Source: JAATFS01 sp037145635
GTDB lineage: Bacteria; Pseudomonadota; Gammaproteobacteria; Xanthomonadales; Xanthomonadaceae
Assembly: GCA_037145635.1 (NCBI GenBank)
Contig: JBBCXB010000001.1
Coordinates: 620,001-684,000 of the forward strand
Length of the DNA stretch: 64,000 nt
Direction: 5' to 3'
Position 1 is the first letter of the stretch. Every line of letters begins with the position of its first letter. Below are positions 27,701 to 35,264 of this stretch, piece by piece. The notes below the pieces were generated by a model. That model searched no databases, was not told where the DNA came from, and saw nothing but the letters and a program-made list of their open reading frames with translations. A program made the translations under genes and the position numbers.

Positions 27701-27900
27701 AGCAACGCGCAGGACAGTACCGCTACCACAAGCGGCACCTCGGGACGGCGCTGGAACACGGTGACGCCCACGGCCACGAAGTAGGTCAGCCAGACTGCGT
27801 AGCCGAGCGGCGTCACCAGCTCCATGCCCAGGGTGGCGGCCATCAGGCCCCCTGCACCGACCCAGATCCATCGGTCACGTGTTCTCGGCCTGTTCTGCAT
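24742..27900 (-). CDS. membrane hybrid histidine kinase with GAF and three receiver domains
   Basis: 1052-residue hub kinase. About residues 10-105 form four membrane segments; a GAF domain follows (about 125-270). A long Gln/Glu-rich coiled coil (about 275-355) leads to HisKA with phospho-His in SHELRTPLN (about 373). HATPase motifs are NNLLANAVKFTE, DTGIGIP and GTGLGLSI (to about 590). After a Pro/Ala-rich linker (about 595-655) come three REC domains: LVVEDEAVFSE (about 663), LIVEDDSELRG (about 787) and LLAEDDVRNIF (about 933); the last has LVLMDIMMPEMDG. The stop overlaps the cheR ATG. Divergent from the PAS kinase at 28061. Confidence 0.95.
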   Translation of the reverse strand: MQNRPRTRDRWIWVGAGGLMAATLGMELVTPLGYAVWLTYFVAVGVTVFQRRPEVPLVVAVLSCALLAIGFHVAPASTNSSFSLINRSIGGVSFLAMALVVMQAIRARREAEQALWLQEAENAVAVSLRGEQGPEALADATLRTLCQLLGTHVGAMYRLDGERLLLTGGVALPVDVATALPVQVGQLGETVRLGRSRRVRGVEAAHLAIDSSLGRSASGELLLAPLTADGRVVGALELGRAAPATPNPRDLALLEQCAENIGVALRTALLRAQLVELLEETQRQSEELQAQQEELRVNNEELEEQSRSLQQSQASLEQQQAELEQTNVQLEERTHELETQRQGLLAAQAQLLRSSHELAEASRYKSEFLANMSHELRTPLNSSLILAKLLSDNKDGTLTAEQVKYAQAIHSSNNDLLALINDILDLSRIEAGHVELSEETVATESVLQRLRETFEPLAQQKGLALEIAPDPGAPARLTVDSQRLQQILNNLLANAVKFTEHGKVSLTVQAQGPRNVRFVVCDTGIGIPREQSEVIFEAFRQADGSTQRRYGGTGLGLSISRDLAVHMGGSIGVDSEPGRGSCFLLELPIDGAPAQHTDAGAGVPAPAPAPAARAPTPRPAAAVPAPRPQPAPEPLHRGEPAAALPPAQGQRVADDRAHRTRPGRLILVVEDEAVFSEALVDLAHELDFDCVVAPTAEEALALAAELRPSGILLDIGLPDVSGLSVLERLKRDPATRHIPVHVVSALERTQLALELGAVGYLIKPATRDRLAGAIRQLEETNARALRRLLIVEDDSELRGNLELLLARDQLEIEAVGNIAEAMERLAASTFDCMVTDLTLPDGSGYDLLERMAGNDAVAFPPVIVYTGRALTRDEEQRLRRYSKSIIIKGARSPERLLDEVTLFLHSVEASLPSDQQRLLREARRRDAVLDGRVVLLAEDDVRNIFALSSVLEPLGVTLEIARNGREALDHLAAHDVDLVLMDIMMPEMDGLTAMRQIRANRRWHDLPIIALTAKAMADDRERCLQAGANDYIAKPIDVDKLVSLCRVWCSRK

Positions 27901-27930
27901 GCGGATGCTGTCGTCTAAAAGGAGCGTGAT

Positions 27931-27936
27931 GGTAGC
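27931..27936 (-). promoter_or_regulatory. -10 box (TACCAT) of the hybrid kinase operon
   Basis: TACCAT in the context GCTACCATCACG on the minus strand, 30 bases before the ATG at 27900. No clear -35. The same GCTACCATC string precedes the RraA-like gene at 57382. Confidence 0.35.
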
Positions 27937-27990
27937 GGATTAACGGCGTGACGGAACCTGCCGCACGGCCGCGTCCGGACCCGGCCTGCC

Positions 27991-28017
27991 TGCACGTTCT
28001 CTTCACGTCGGCGTCAC
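27991..28017 (+). promoter_or_regulatory. three 11-bp-spaced TTCAC-like repeats, probable OmpR-family operator
   Basis: TGCAC, TTCAC and GTCAC follow one another with 6-base gaps, one per helical turn, and end directly before the -10-like TATGGT (28018-28023). Tandem repeats with 11-bp period in the -35 region are the usual target of OmpR/PhoB-family activators, and TTCAC-N6 is the CreB half-site. Each half-site pair has one mismatch to the cre-tag. Confidence 0.45.
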
Positions 28018-28060
28018 TATGGTCCCGCGTCTTGGCGGGGGGCAAAGGTGTGCTGCAGCG

Positions 28061-29215
28061 GTGACGCTAATCGGAACGGTCGTGCCACTTCTGGATGCCG
28101 GCAGGCAATTCGAGCTGCTGGTCCAGAGCGTGTCCGACTACGCCATCTACATGCTGGATCCCCAGGGCTACGTCCGCAGCTGGAACGCGGGCGGGCAGCG
28201 GATCAAGGGCTATCGCGCCGAAGACGTCATCGGCACGCACTTCTCGCGCTTCTACACCCTGGAGGACGCCGCGCGCGGCGAACCCGACCGTTCGCTCTCC
28301 ACCGCGCTCGCCGAGGGCCGCTTTGCGGCCGAGGGCTGGCGGCGGCGCCAGGACGGCACCCGGTTCTGGGCCAGCGTGGTGATCGAGCCGATCTGGCAGG
28401 AGGGCGGGCTGATCGGCTTCGCCAAGATCACCCGCGACATCACCGAGCGCCACGAGGCGCAGCGCCTGCTCATGCAGACCCAGCGCGCCCTGCTGCAGTC
28501 GCAGAAGTTCGAGGCGCTGGGCAAGCTCACCCTGGGACTGGCGCACGACTTCAACAACCTGCTGACCGTGATCGTCAACAGCCTGGACCTGATCGGAATG
28601 CGTCCGGGCGCCGACGCCCAGACCCTGGACCTGGTGGAGGCCGGCCAGCGCGCGGCCGACCGCGGCAGCCTGCTGACCCGCCAGCTGCTCGCGTTCGCGC
28701 GTGGGCAATACCTGGTGCCCGAGCGCCAGGCGCCGAACCGCGTGCTGGCGCGCGTGTTCGAGCTGCTGCGCCGCGCCTGCCACGAGACGATCGACCTGCA
28801 GCTGGAGCCGGGTGACGGCCTGCCGGACGTGCACGCGGATGCCGGGCAGCTGGAGGTCGCACTCATGAACCTGGTGCTCAACGGCCGCGACGCGATGCCG
28901 CATGGCGGCCGCATCGTGGTGGCCTCGGCGATGCAGCGACGGCTGCCGCCGGACGACCCGAACGGACCGCGCCGGACCTACGTGGCGCTCACCGTGCGCG
29001 ACGCCGGCACCGGCATGGCGCCCGAGGTGGCCGACCGCGCCAGCGAACCCTTCTTCACCACCAAGCCGGTCGGCCAGGGCAGCGGACTGGGGCTGAGCCA
29101 GGTGTATGGCTTCGCCACGCAATCCGGCGGCTTCGTCGACCTGGAGACCGTGCCCGGACAGGGCACCGCCGTCACCCTGCTGCTTCCGGCCATCGAGGAC
29201 ACCGACCATGACTGA
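28061..29215 (+). CDS. PAS-domain sensor histidine kinase
   Basis: 384-residue soluble kinase. PAS domain (about residues 10-130; YAIYMLDPQGYVRSWNAG, ending FAKITRDITERHEAQ) is joined to a kinase core with His in LAHDFNNLLTVI (about 170) and HATPase with LMNLVLNGRDAMP, DAGTGM and GSGLGLSQVYG. The HDFNN-type box is that of kinases paired with stand-alone receivers, and such a receiver overlaps the 3' end by 8 bases. GTG at 28061 is chosen because AAAGG precedes it and an upstream ATG at 28019 falls within the presumed -10 box; 28082 is a second candidate. Confidence 0.9.
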   Translation: MTLIGTVVPLLDAGRQFELLVQSVSDYAIYMLDPQGYVRSWNAGGQRIKGYRAEDVIGTHFSRFYTLEDAARGEPDRSLSTALAEGRFAAEGWRRRQDGTRFWASVVIEPIWQEGGLIGFAKITRDITERHEAQRLLMQTQRALLQSQKFEALGKLTLGLAHDFNNLLTVIVNSLDLIGMRPGADAQTLDLVEAGQRAADRGSLLTRQLLAFARGQYLVPERQAPNRVLARVFELLRRACHETIDLQLEPGDGLPDVHADAGQLEVALMNLVLNGRDAMPHGGRIVVASAMQRRLPPDDPNGPRRTYVALTVRDAGTGMAPEVADRASEPFFTTKPVGQGSGLGLSQVYGFATQSGGFVDLETVPGQGTAVTLLLPAIEDTDHD

Positions 29216-29576
29216 CTCCCTGCGTGTACTGATGGTCGAGGACCAGAGCGAACTGCGCGACCTGATCGGCGAGGCGCTGCGCGACATGGGGGTCGAGGTC
29301 CATACCGCCAACGACGGCCCGCATGCGCTGGACCTGCTGCGCGAGAACCCGGGCTACGACGTCGTCTTCAGCGACGTCAGCATGCCCAACGGCATGTCGG
29401 GCATCGAGCTGAGCGAGCACGTGAGCGCACTGCAGCCCGCCGCACGCGTCATCCTGGCCTCGGGCTACGCGAAGTCGCAGCTGCCCGCACTGCCGGCGCA
29501 CGTGGAATTCCTGCCCAAGCCCTACCGCCTGCGCCAGTTGCTGACCCTGCTGCAGGGCGACGCCGCCCAGGCGTGA
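29208..29576 (+). CDS. single-domain response regulator
   Basis: 122-residue stand-alone REC domain. Acidic pair in VEDQSE, phospho-Asp in DVVFSDVSMPNGMSG (about residue 57), conserved Ser in ILASGYAKS and Lys in FLPKPYRLR (about 104). No output domain. It overlaps the PAS kinase gene by 8 bases and is its likely phosphate acceptor. It may act as a phosphate sink or protein-binding switch. Confidence 0.93.
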   Translation: MTDSLRVLMVEDQSELRDLIGEALRDMGVEVHTANDGPHALDLLRENPGYDVVFSDVSMPNGMSGIELSEHVSALQPAARVILASGYAKSQLPALPAHVEFLPKPYRLRQLLTLLQGDAAQA

Positions 29577-30199
29577 CCGGCGGCCGTCGACCGAGCGCGG
29601 TGTAGGCAGGCCGCGCTTCGCAGGGCGCGGTGGCGTCGACAGGGCCGGGCGCCGTGCGCACGCGGGAGGGACGGCGGGTACGCGGGCCACGTACGTCACG
29701 CGCGCTTGTCCCCCTCGATCGGGCGGCCGGGCGCCCGCGCTCGGTCCGACGCCTTGGCCGGAACGAACGGCGCGACCGGTTCTCCGCGGGTGGGAAAGGG
29801 GCGTTCCAGGGCTTGGTTCCGGTTCGTGTGAGTCGGGTCGTTGCGGCCGGGCCCAGGCCGGCCCGCATCGGCGCTACGCGCGCCGCCCGGATCGTCCCGA
29901 CCGCGCCGGCCGCCTCCCTGGCGCCCGCCGTGCGGGCCGGGCCCACGCGCCCTTCACTCCGGTGTGGCGGCCCGTTAATGCGGCTTGCGGAAGCGTAGAG
30001 CCCCGCACGCGGAGAAGCCCATGCCCCGACAGTCCACGCCTCCACGATTCATGCCTCAACGGCGCTTGTGTCAACGGCTCAGGGATCGACCGGGACCGGA
30101 GCCCCCACTGGTACGGCGCGACGCTCGTGCGGCCACGCGGTCAGGACGGCTGCAGCGCGCGGTCGTCCGCGGCCCCGGCGTGGCGGCGTAGCCGCGGCC
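29577..30199. other. 623-bp gap with no supported gene
   Basis: Open frames cover this region in several frames because of GC content, but their translations are Arg/Ala/Gly/Pro-rich and show no domain. I see no repeat, RNA gene or terminator with a T-run. It separates the response regulator from exonuclease III. Confidence 0.4.
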
Positions 30200-31018
30200 A
30201 TGGCACGCCGCCTCACCACGCTCCGCATCGCCACGTTCAACATCAACGGCATCAGCACCCGGCTGCCGCAGTTGCTGGCCTGGCTCGAGCAGGAGCGCCC
30301 GGACATCGTCGGGCTGCAGGAGCTCAAGGCCACCGATGCCGCGTTCCCGGCGGCCGCGCTGGAGGACGCCGGCTATGGCGCGGTATGGCAGGGCCAGCGG
30401 GCGTGGAACGGCGTGGCGCTGCTGGCGCGTGGCCAGCGGCCGCTGGAGAGCCGCCGCGGCCTGCCCGGCGACGCCCGCGACGACCAGCGCCGCTACATCG
30501 AGGCCGCCATCCACGGCGTGCTGGTGGGCTGCCTCTACCTGCCCAACGGCAATCCTCAGCCCGGCCCCAAGTTCGACTACAAGCTCCAGTGGTTCGAGCG
30601 CCTGATCCGGCACGCGCAGGGGCTGGTGGACCTGCCGCATCCGGTGGCGCTGATCGGCGACTTCAACGTGGTGCCCACCGACGAGGACATCTACGACCCG
30701 GCCTCGTGGCGCAAGAACGCGCTGCTGCAGCCGGAAAGCCGCGCCGCCTACCAGCGCCTGCTGGCGCAGGGCTGGCTCGACAGCCTGGGCGCGCTAAACG
30801 GCAGCGAGCGGATCTACACGTTCTGGGACTACTTCCGGCAGCACTACGAACGCGACCGTGGCCTGCGCATCGACCACCTGTTGCTCAACCCGGCGCTGGC
30901 CGGCACGCTGCGAGGCGGCGGTGTCGACCGCTGGGTGCGCGGGCTGGGCAAGGCCAGCGACCACGCGCCCACCTGGGTGGAGGTCGACGCCCCGGCGAAT
31001 CGCCAGTCGCGCACCTGA
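30200..31018 (+). CDS. xthA: exodeoxyribonuclease III
   Basis: 272-residue DNA repair nuclease: AP endonuclease and 3'-5' exonuclease of base excision repair. Metal-binding and catalytic motifs are present in order: TFNINGI (Asn, about residue 13), GLQELKATD (Glu, about 38), IGDFNVVPTDEDIYDP (Asp/Asn, about 155) and KASDHAPTWVEV (Asp/His, about 257). Length matches the family. The ATG at 30200 is chosen because the fold starts at LRIATFNING; the longer frame upstream lacks conservation. Confidence 0.95.
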   Translation: MARRLTTLRIATFNINGISTRLPQLLAWLEQERPDIVGLQELKATDAAFPAAALEDAGYGAVWQGQRAWNGVALLARGQRPLESRRGLPGDARDDQRRYIEAAIHGVLVGCLYLPNGNPQPGPKFDYKLQWFERLIRHAQGLVDLPHPVALIGDFNVVPTDEDIYDPASWRKNALLQPESRAAYQRLLAQGWLDSLGALNGSERIYTFWDYFRQHYERDRGLRIDHLLLNPALAGTLRGGGVDRWVRGLGKASDHAPTWVEVDAPANRQSRT

Positions 31019-31096
31019 CCCGGTGAACCGGCGGGCGGCGTGCCCCAGGGGGCGGCCGCCCGGATCCAGCGACGGGGTACGGCGCCCCGCCTGGCG

Positions 31097-31327
31097 TCAG
31101 GGGTCCTGCGCTTCGCCGCGCGCGGGCAGCAGGCCCGCGGTGCAGAGCATGTCGTCGATGCGCGCACGCACGTGGCCCACGTCGTCCGGCGCGGCGTCGC
31201 CGGCGATCGCCTCGGCCTGCTGCTGGAAGGTCAGCAGGTCGAAGTCGGCGTCCTCGTCGGTGGCCAGCGCAGGCAGCTGGTCCTGCAGCACGTCGAGGCG
31301 GGCGTCGAGTTCGTCACGGGTGGGCAT
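31097..31327 (-). CDS. small acidic protein of unknown function
   Basis: 76-residue protein rich in Asp, Glu and Ala, predicted mainly helical (ELDARLDVLQDQLPALATD, VRARIDDML). It has no signal peptide or membrane segment. It points toward exonuclease III and follows the LysR gene on the same strand after 60 bases. I do not recognise a family. Codon use and a clear start (GGCGGAA upstream) make it probably real. Confidence 0.6.
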   Translation of the reverse strand: MPTRDELDARLDVLQDQLPALATDEDADFDLLTFQQQAEAIAGDAAPDDVGHVRARIDDMLCTAGLLPARGEAQDP

Positions 31328-31387
31328 GGTCGGGTTCCGCCGGAAGAGTTGCCCACCCTTGGCCCTGGGCCGTCAAGGCCACGCGAA

Positions 31388-32308
31388 TCAGCCCAGTGCG
31401 CCATCCTCCCACGGCGGCGACATGCCCAGCCGCTCGATCAGGAAGTCGACGAAGCTGCGCACGCGCGGCGGCTGCAGGCGGCGCGCCGGCATCACCGCGC
31501 TGATCTGCGAGGTCGGTGGCGGGTAGTCGGGCAGCACCACGACCAGACGGCCGGCGCGCAGGTCGTCGGCCACGTGCCACAGCGAGTGCACCGCGATGCC
31601 CTGGCCGGCGAGCACGGCGTCGCGCAGCAGCTCGCCGAAATTGCTCTCGAAGCGGCTGTGCATGCGGACCCGCACCTGGCCGCCGTCGGGCGTGTCCAGG
31701 GTCCAGACGTCCTGGCGGCCGTCGCGGCCCATCAGCAGCACGCCGGCGTGCCCGGCCAGGTCGTCGGGGTGGCGCGGGGTGCCGTGGCGGCGCAGGTAGT
31801 CGGGCGAGGCGGCCAGGACGCGGCGGTTGACCGCGATGCGGCGCGCGACCAGCCCGGAATCGTCGAGCGGACCGATGCGTATGGCCAGGTCGAAGCCCTC
31901 GCGCACCAGGTCCACCAGGTCGTCGCTGAGGTGCGCGCTGACGCGCAGGCGCGGGTGCCGGGCCTGGAACTCGGGCAGCAGGGGCGAGACGTGCTGCTGG
32001 CCGAACGAGGCCGACAGCGTCACCCGCAGCGTGCCGCCGACCGTGTGCGCGCTCCCGCGCAGGTCGTCGGCCAGGGCGTCGAGGTCCTCCACCAGCACGC
32101 GCCCGCGCTCGGCCAGGGCCTGGCCCTCGGGCGTCGGGTGCAGCCGCCGCGTGGTCCGGTGCAGCAGGCGCACGCCGAGGTCGCGCTCCAGTCGCTTCAG
32201 GCGCTGGCTCGCCACCGCCACCGACAGGTCCAGGCTACGCGCGGCGGCGGTGATCGAGCCCAGGTCGAGCACACGCAGGAACAGGGCGATGTCGCCGAGG
32301 CGGTCCAT
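31388..32308 (-). CDS. LysR-family transcriptional regulator
   Basis: 306-residue regulator. N-terminal winged helix (about residues 1-60; FLRVLDLGSITAAARSLDLS, SQRLKRLERDLGVRLLHR) and a periplasmic-binding-like effector domain (about 90-300). It is divergent from an MFS exporter and an aldo/keto reductase with a 100-bp gap, the classic layout for a LysR protein that controls its neighbours. An inverted repeat TCAAT-N5-ATTGA lies 7 bases before its start. The effector is unknown. Confidence 0.92.
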   Translation of the reverse strand: MDRLGDIALFLRVLDLGSITAAARSLDLSVAVASQRLKRLERDLGVRLLHRTTRRLHPTPEGQALAERGRVLVEDLDALADDLRGSAHTVGGTLRVTLSASFGQQHVSPLLPEFQARHPRLRVSAHLSDDLVDLVREGFDLAIRIGPLDDSGLVARRIAVNRRVLAASPDYLRRHGTPRHPDDLAGHAGVLLMGRDGRQDVWTLDTPDGGQVRVRMHSRFESNFGELLRDAVLAGQGIAVHSLWHVADDLRAGRLVVVLPDYPPPTSQISAVMPARRLQPPRVRSFVDFLIERLGMSPPWEDGALG

Positions 32309-32314
32309 GGATTA

Positions 32315-32329
32315 TCAATGATCGATTGA
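32315..32329. promoter_or_regulatory. inverted repeat, probable LysR operator
   Basis: TCAAT, five bases, ATTGA is a perfect palindrome in an AT-richer patch between the divergent lysR and MFS genes. It sits where an autoregulatory LysR site would be. The T-N11-A spacing of the family consensus is not exactly kept. Confidence 0.45.
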
Positions 32330-32408
32330 AAGTGATTCAGGATAGCAAGGGTTTTTGCGAAAAGCCGCCGGGCGCAGGCTGCCTCCCTGTTTCCGACGAC
32401 CCGTTTCC

Positions 32409-33614
32409 ATGACTGCTTCCACGCCCCGCATCCCGCCCGCGCTGTACGCGCTGACCCTCGGTGCCTTCGGCATCGGCACCACCGAATTCGTGATCATGGG
32501 CCTGCTGCAGCAGGTCGCCACCGACCTGCAGGTGTCCATCACCGCGGCCGGGCTGCTGATCAGCGGCTACGCCCTGGGCGTGTTCGTCGGCGCGCCGGTG
32601 CTGACCCTGGCGACCGCGCGGTGGCCGCGCAAGGCGGTGCTGGTGGGGCTGATGGTGATCTTCACGCTCGGCAACGTCGCCTGCGCGCTGGCGCCGAACT
32701 ACCCCGCGCTGATGCTGGCGCGGGTGATGACCTCGCTGGCGCACGGCACCTTCTTCGGCGTCGGCGCGGTGGTGGCGACCTCGCTGGTGCCGGCCGAGCG
32801 CCGCGCCTCGGCGATCTCGCTGATGTTCGCCGGGCTGACCGTGGCCACGTTGCTGGGCGTGCCGGCCGGCGCCTGGCTGGGCCTGCACCTGGGCTGGCGC
32901 GCGACGTTCTGGGCGGTGGCGGCGATCGGCGTAGCCGCCAGCGCGGCGGTGGCGCTGCGGGTGCCGGCCGCCACCGGTGCGCCGGCGCCGGTGGCGTGGC
33001 GGCAGGAGGTCGCGGTGCTGGCGCGGCCGCAGGTGCTGCTGGCGCTGGCGATGACGGTGCTGGGCTTCGCCGGGGTGCTGGCGGTGTTCACCTACATCCA
33101 GCCGCTGCTGGTGGAGGTCACCGGCTTCGGCCAGGACGCGGTGTCGGCGGTGCTGCTGGTGTTCGGCGCCGGCATGATCGCCGGCAACCTGATCGGCGGC
33201 CGCCTGGCCGACCGCCGGCCCACGACCGCGCTGCTGGGCTCGCTGGCGGCGCTGGCCATCGTGCTGGGCGCGATGGGCCCGCTCCTGCACAGCAAGCCGG
33301 CGATGGTGGTGTGCGTCGGCCTGCTCGGCGTGGCGGCGTTCGCGACGGTGGCGCCGCTGCAGATCCGGGTGCTCGAACACGCCCGCGGGGCCGGGCAGAC
33401 CCTGGCCTCCAGCCTCAACATCGCCGCCTTCAATCTCGGCAATGCGCTGGGCGCCTGGCTGGGCGGCGTCGTGATCGCCACCGGTGCCGGGCTCGCCGCC
33501 ACGCCGCCGGTGGCCGCCGGAGTGACCGTGCTGGGCCTGGGCCTGGCGCTGTGGAGCGTGCGCCTGCAGCGGCGCACCACGCTCGCCGGCACGGCCTGCG
33601 ACGCAGCCTGCTGA
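32409..33614 (+). CDS. MFS exporter of the AraJ/DHA1 type
   Basis: 401-residue transporter with 12 hydrophobic segments. The first reads LTLGAFGIGTTEFVIMGLL, typical of the AraJ/YdhP sugar- and drug-efflux branch. The antiporter motif in segment 5 is present as LLGVPAGAWLG, and LADRRPTTALLGS marks the loop between the two halves. Exported substrate is unknown. Stop is 29 bases before the aldo/keto reductase start, so they are probably one operon under the divergent LysR protein. Confidence 0.9.
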   Translation: MTASTPRIPPALYALTLGAFGIGTTEFVIMGLLQQVATDLQVSITAAGLLISGYALGVFVGAPVLTLATARWPRKAVLVGLMVIFTLGNVACALAPNYPALMLARVMTSLAHGTFFGVGAVVATSLVPAERRASAISLMFAGLTVATLLGVPAGAWLGLHLGWRATFWAVAAIGVAASAAVALRVPAATGAPAPVAWRQEVAVLARPQVLLALAMTVLGFAGVLAVFTYIQPLLVEVTGFGQDAVSAVLLVFGAGMIAGNLIGGRLADRRPTTALLGSLAALAIVLGAMGPLLHSKPAMVVCVGLLGVAAFATVAPLQIRVLEHARGAGQTLASSLNIAAFNLGNALGAWLGGVVIATGAGLAATPPVAAGVTVLGLGLALWSVRLQRRTTLAGTACDAAC

Positions 33615-33643
33615 TGCCTCCCTTTCCTCAAGAGAACACTGCG

Positions 33644-34675
33644 ATGGATACCCGTTTCCTCGGCCGTTCCGGCTTCAAGGTTCCCGTGCTCGGCCTCGGC
33701 GCCGGCACCTTCGGCGGCAAGGGGCCGCTGTTTTCCGCCTGGGGCAACACCGGCGTGGCGCAGGCGCGGCGCATGATCGACCTGTGCCTGGAGGCCGGGC
33801 TCAACCTGTTCGACACCGCCGACGTCTATTCCGACGGTGCGTCCGAGGAGGTGCTCGGCGAGGCGCTGCAGGGTCGCCGCGACCGGGTGATCCTGTCGAC
33901 CAAGACCGGCCTGCGCCTCGGCGACGGGCCCAACGACGCCGGTGCCTCGCGCTTCCGCCTGCTGCGCGCGGTGGACGCCTCGCTGCGGCGGCTGCGGACC
34001 GACTACCTCGACCTGCTGCAGCTGCACGCCTTCGACGCGATGACGCCGGTGGAGGAGACGCTGTCCACGCTCGACGGGCTGGTGCGCGCCGGCAAGGTGC
34101 GCTACCTCGGCGCGTCCAACTATGCCGGCTGGCAGCTGATGAAGTCGCTGGCGGTCGCCGACGCGCACGGCTGGACGCGCTTCGTCGCCAACCAGACGTA
34201 CTACTCGCTGGCCGGGCGCGACTACGAATGGGAGCTGATGCCGCTGGGGCTGGACCAGGGCGTCGGCGCGGTGGTGTGGAGCCCGCTCGGCTGGGGCCGG
34301 CTGACCGGCAAGCTACGCCGTGGCCAGCCGCTGCCCGCCGGCAGCCGGCTGCACGCCACCGCCGCGGCCGGGCCGGCGATCGACGACGCACGCCTGTTCG
34401 ATATCGTCGACGTGCTCGAGGCCCTGGCCGAGGAAACCGGCCGCAGCGTGCCGCAGATCGCGATCAACTGGCTGCTGCAGCGCCCCAGCGTGAGCAGCAT
34501 GCTGATCGGCGCCCGCGACGAGACCCAGCTGCGTCAGAACCTGGGCGCGGTGGGCTGGTCGCTGACGCCGGAGCAGGTCGGGCGCCTGGATGCGGTGAGC
34601 GCGGTGGAGACGCCGTACCCGTACTACCCGTACTGGCGCGGCCAGTTCGCCGAGCGCAGTCCGCTGCCGGTCTGA
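33644..34675 (+). CDS. aldo/keto reductase
   Basis: 343-residue NADPH-dependent oxidoreductase of the AKR fold. The catalytic tetrad can be placed: Asp and Tyr in NLFDTADVYSDGASEEVLG (about residues 53-70), Lys in ILSTKTGLR (about 87) and His in LLQLHAFDAM (about 128). The cofactor-binding end reads SMLIGARDETQLRQNL. The tail PYPYYPYWRG is shared by a common bacterial subgroup acting on small aldehydes. Acting with the MFS exporter in detoxification is inferred from the operon. Confidence 0.92.
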   Translation: MDTRFLGRSGFKVPVLGLGAGTFGGKGPLFSAWGNTGVAQARRMIDLCLEAGLNLFDTADVYSDGASEEVLGEALQGRRDRVILSTKTGLRLGDGPNDAGASRFRLLRAVDASLRRLRTDYLDLLQLHAFDAMTPVEETLSTLDGLVRAGKVRYLGASNYAGWQLMKSLAVADAHGWTRFVANQTYYSLAGRDYEWELMPLGLDQGVGAVVWSPLGWGRLTGKLRRGQPLPAGSRLHATAAAGPAIDDARLFDIVDVLEALAEETGRSVPQIAINWLLQRPSVSSMLIGARDETQLRQNLGAVGWSLTPEQVGRLDAVSAVETPYPYYPYWRGQFAERSPLPV

Positions 34676-34822
34676 GCGCGGCACGGGCGGCGGAGGCGGC
34701 GGAAACGGGAGCAGCGACGGGCGTCGTGCATGGCGGCGGAAGCTAGCGGGGCGTCCCCACGATAGCGGCATGACGGGGCCGGGCGCCATGCGTGGCGATC
34801 CCTGGCGCTAGGCAGCATGGGC

Positions 34823-34864
34823 GGCGACCGGCGACCGGCGACCGGCGACCGGCGACCGGCGACC
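34823..34864 (+). repeat. GGCGACC heptamer, six perfect copies
   Basis: Six uninterrupted copies of GGCGACC. The array is followed after 36 bases by a second 7-bp array of a different unit. Confidence 0.95.
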
Positions 34865-34900
34865 AGCGTGCGGCGAGCGCTGACCTGCGACTTGTGACCG

Positions 34901-34928
34901 GCTTGGGGCTTGGGGCTTGTGGCTTGTG
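34901..34928 (+). repeat. GCTTGGG/GCTTGTG heptamer, four copies
   Basis: Two copies of GCTTGGG followed by two of GCTTGTG. It has the same 7-bp unit length as the neighbouring GGCGACC array and the repeats at 50451. Confidence 0.9.
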
Positions 34929-34949
34929 GCGTGGTGTGTGGCGCGTGGA

Positions 34950-34982
34950 GCGTCCCGGCGTGCGGTGCGCAAGCCGGGACGC
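34950..34982. repeat. 10-bp inverted repeat next to the heptamer arrays
   Basis: GCGTCCCGGC and GCCGGGACGC are perfect complements separated by 13 bases. Placed directly after the heptamers, as a hairpin also lies inside the element at 50451-50692. Confidence 0.7.
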
Positions 34983-35264
34983 CGGCAGCGCCGCGATCGT
35001 TGCGCTGCCGCCGGCGGTGCCCGGTGCGCGATCCCGCAGTCGCGATCGGTGCGATGCCCCGGTCGTTGTCGCACCGGCCGGAGCGGCGCCGGTTCCCCGC
35101 CCACGGCCCGGACGGCCCGCCCCTGGACGCTCCGGCAGGCCACCGGCTGCGACGGCCGCGCGCCACCGCCCGTGACGGGCATGCGAGGCCGCCGCTCGCG
35201 GCCTTCGCGGTGCCTTGACCTGGGCCGCACCAGGCTCGGCCCACCTCCCGTGGAAGCTCCCCGC

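Larger units (their letters stand above)
34676..35264. other. repeat-rich intergenic region
   Basis: 589-bp gap without a supported gene. It contains two families of 7-bp tandem repeats (34823-34864 and 34901-34928) and two inverted repeats: a 10-bp stem at 34950-34959/34973-34982 and an 8-bp stem at 35047-35054/35069-35076. The promoter of the downstream dehydrogenase must lie here but I cannot place it. Confidence 0.5.

Noticed and set aside
24889..27918. Long plus-strand open frame opposite the hybrid kinase
   Set aside because: Same antisense artefact; the minus strand encodes a complete kinase.
28019..28060. ATG at 28019 as start of the PAS kinase
   Set aside because: The ATG is part of TATGGT, the best -10 candidate, with activator-like repeats directly upstream; GTG at 28061 has a Shine-Dalgarno.
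29630..30199. Possible short genes in the gap before exonuclease III
   Set aside because: Translations are Arg/Ala/Gly/Pro-rich in every frame, with no start signals or domains; composition alone explains the open frames.
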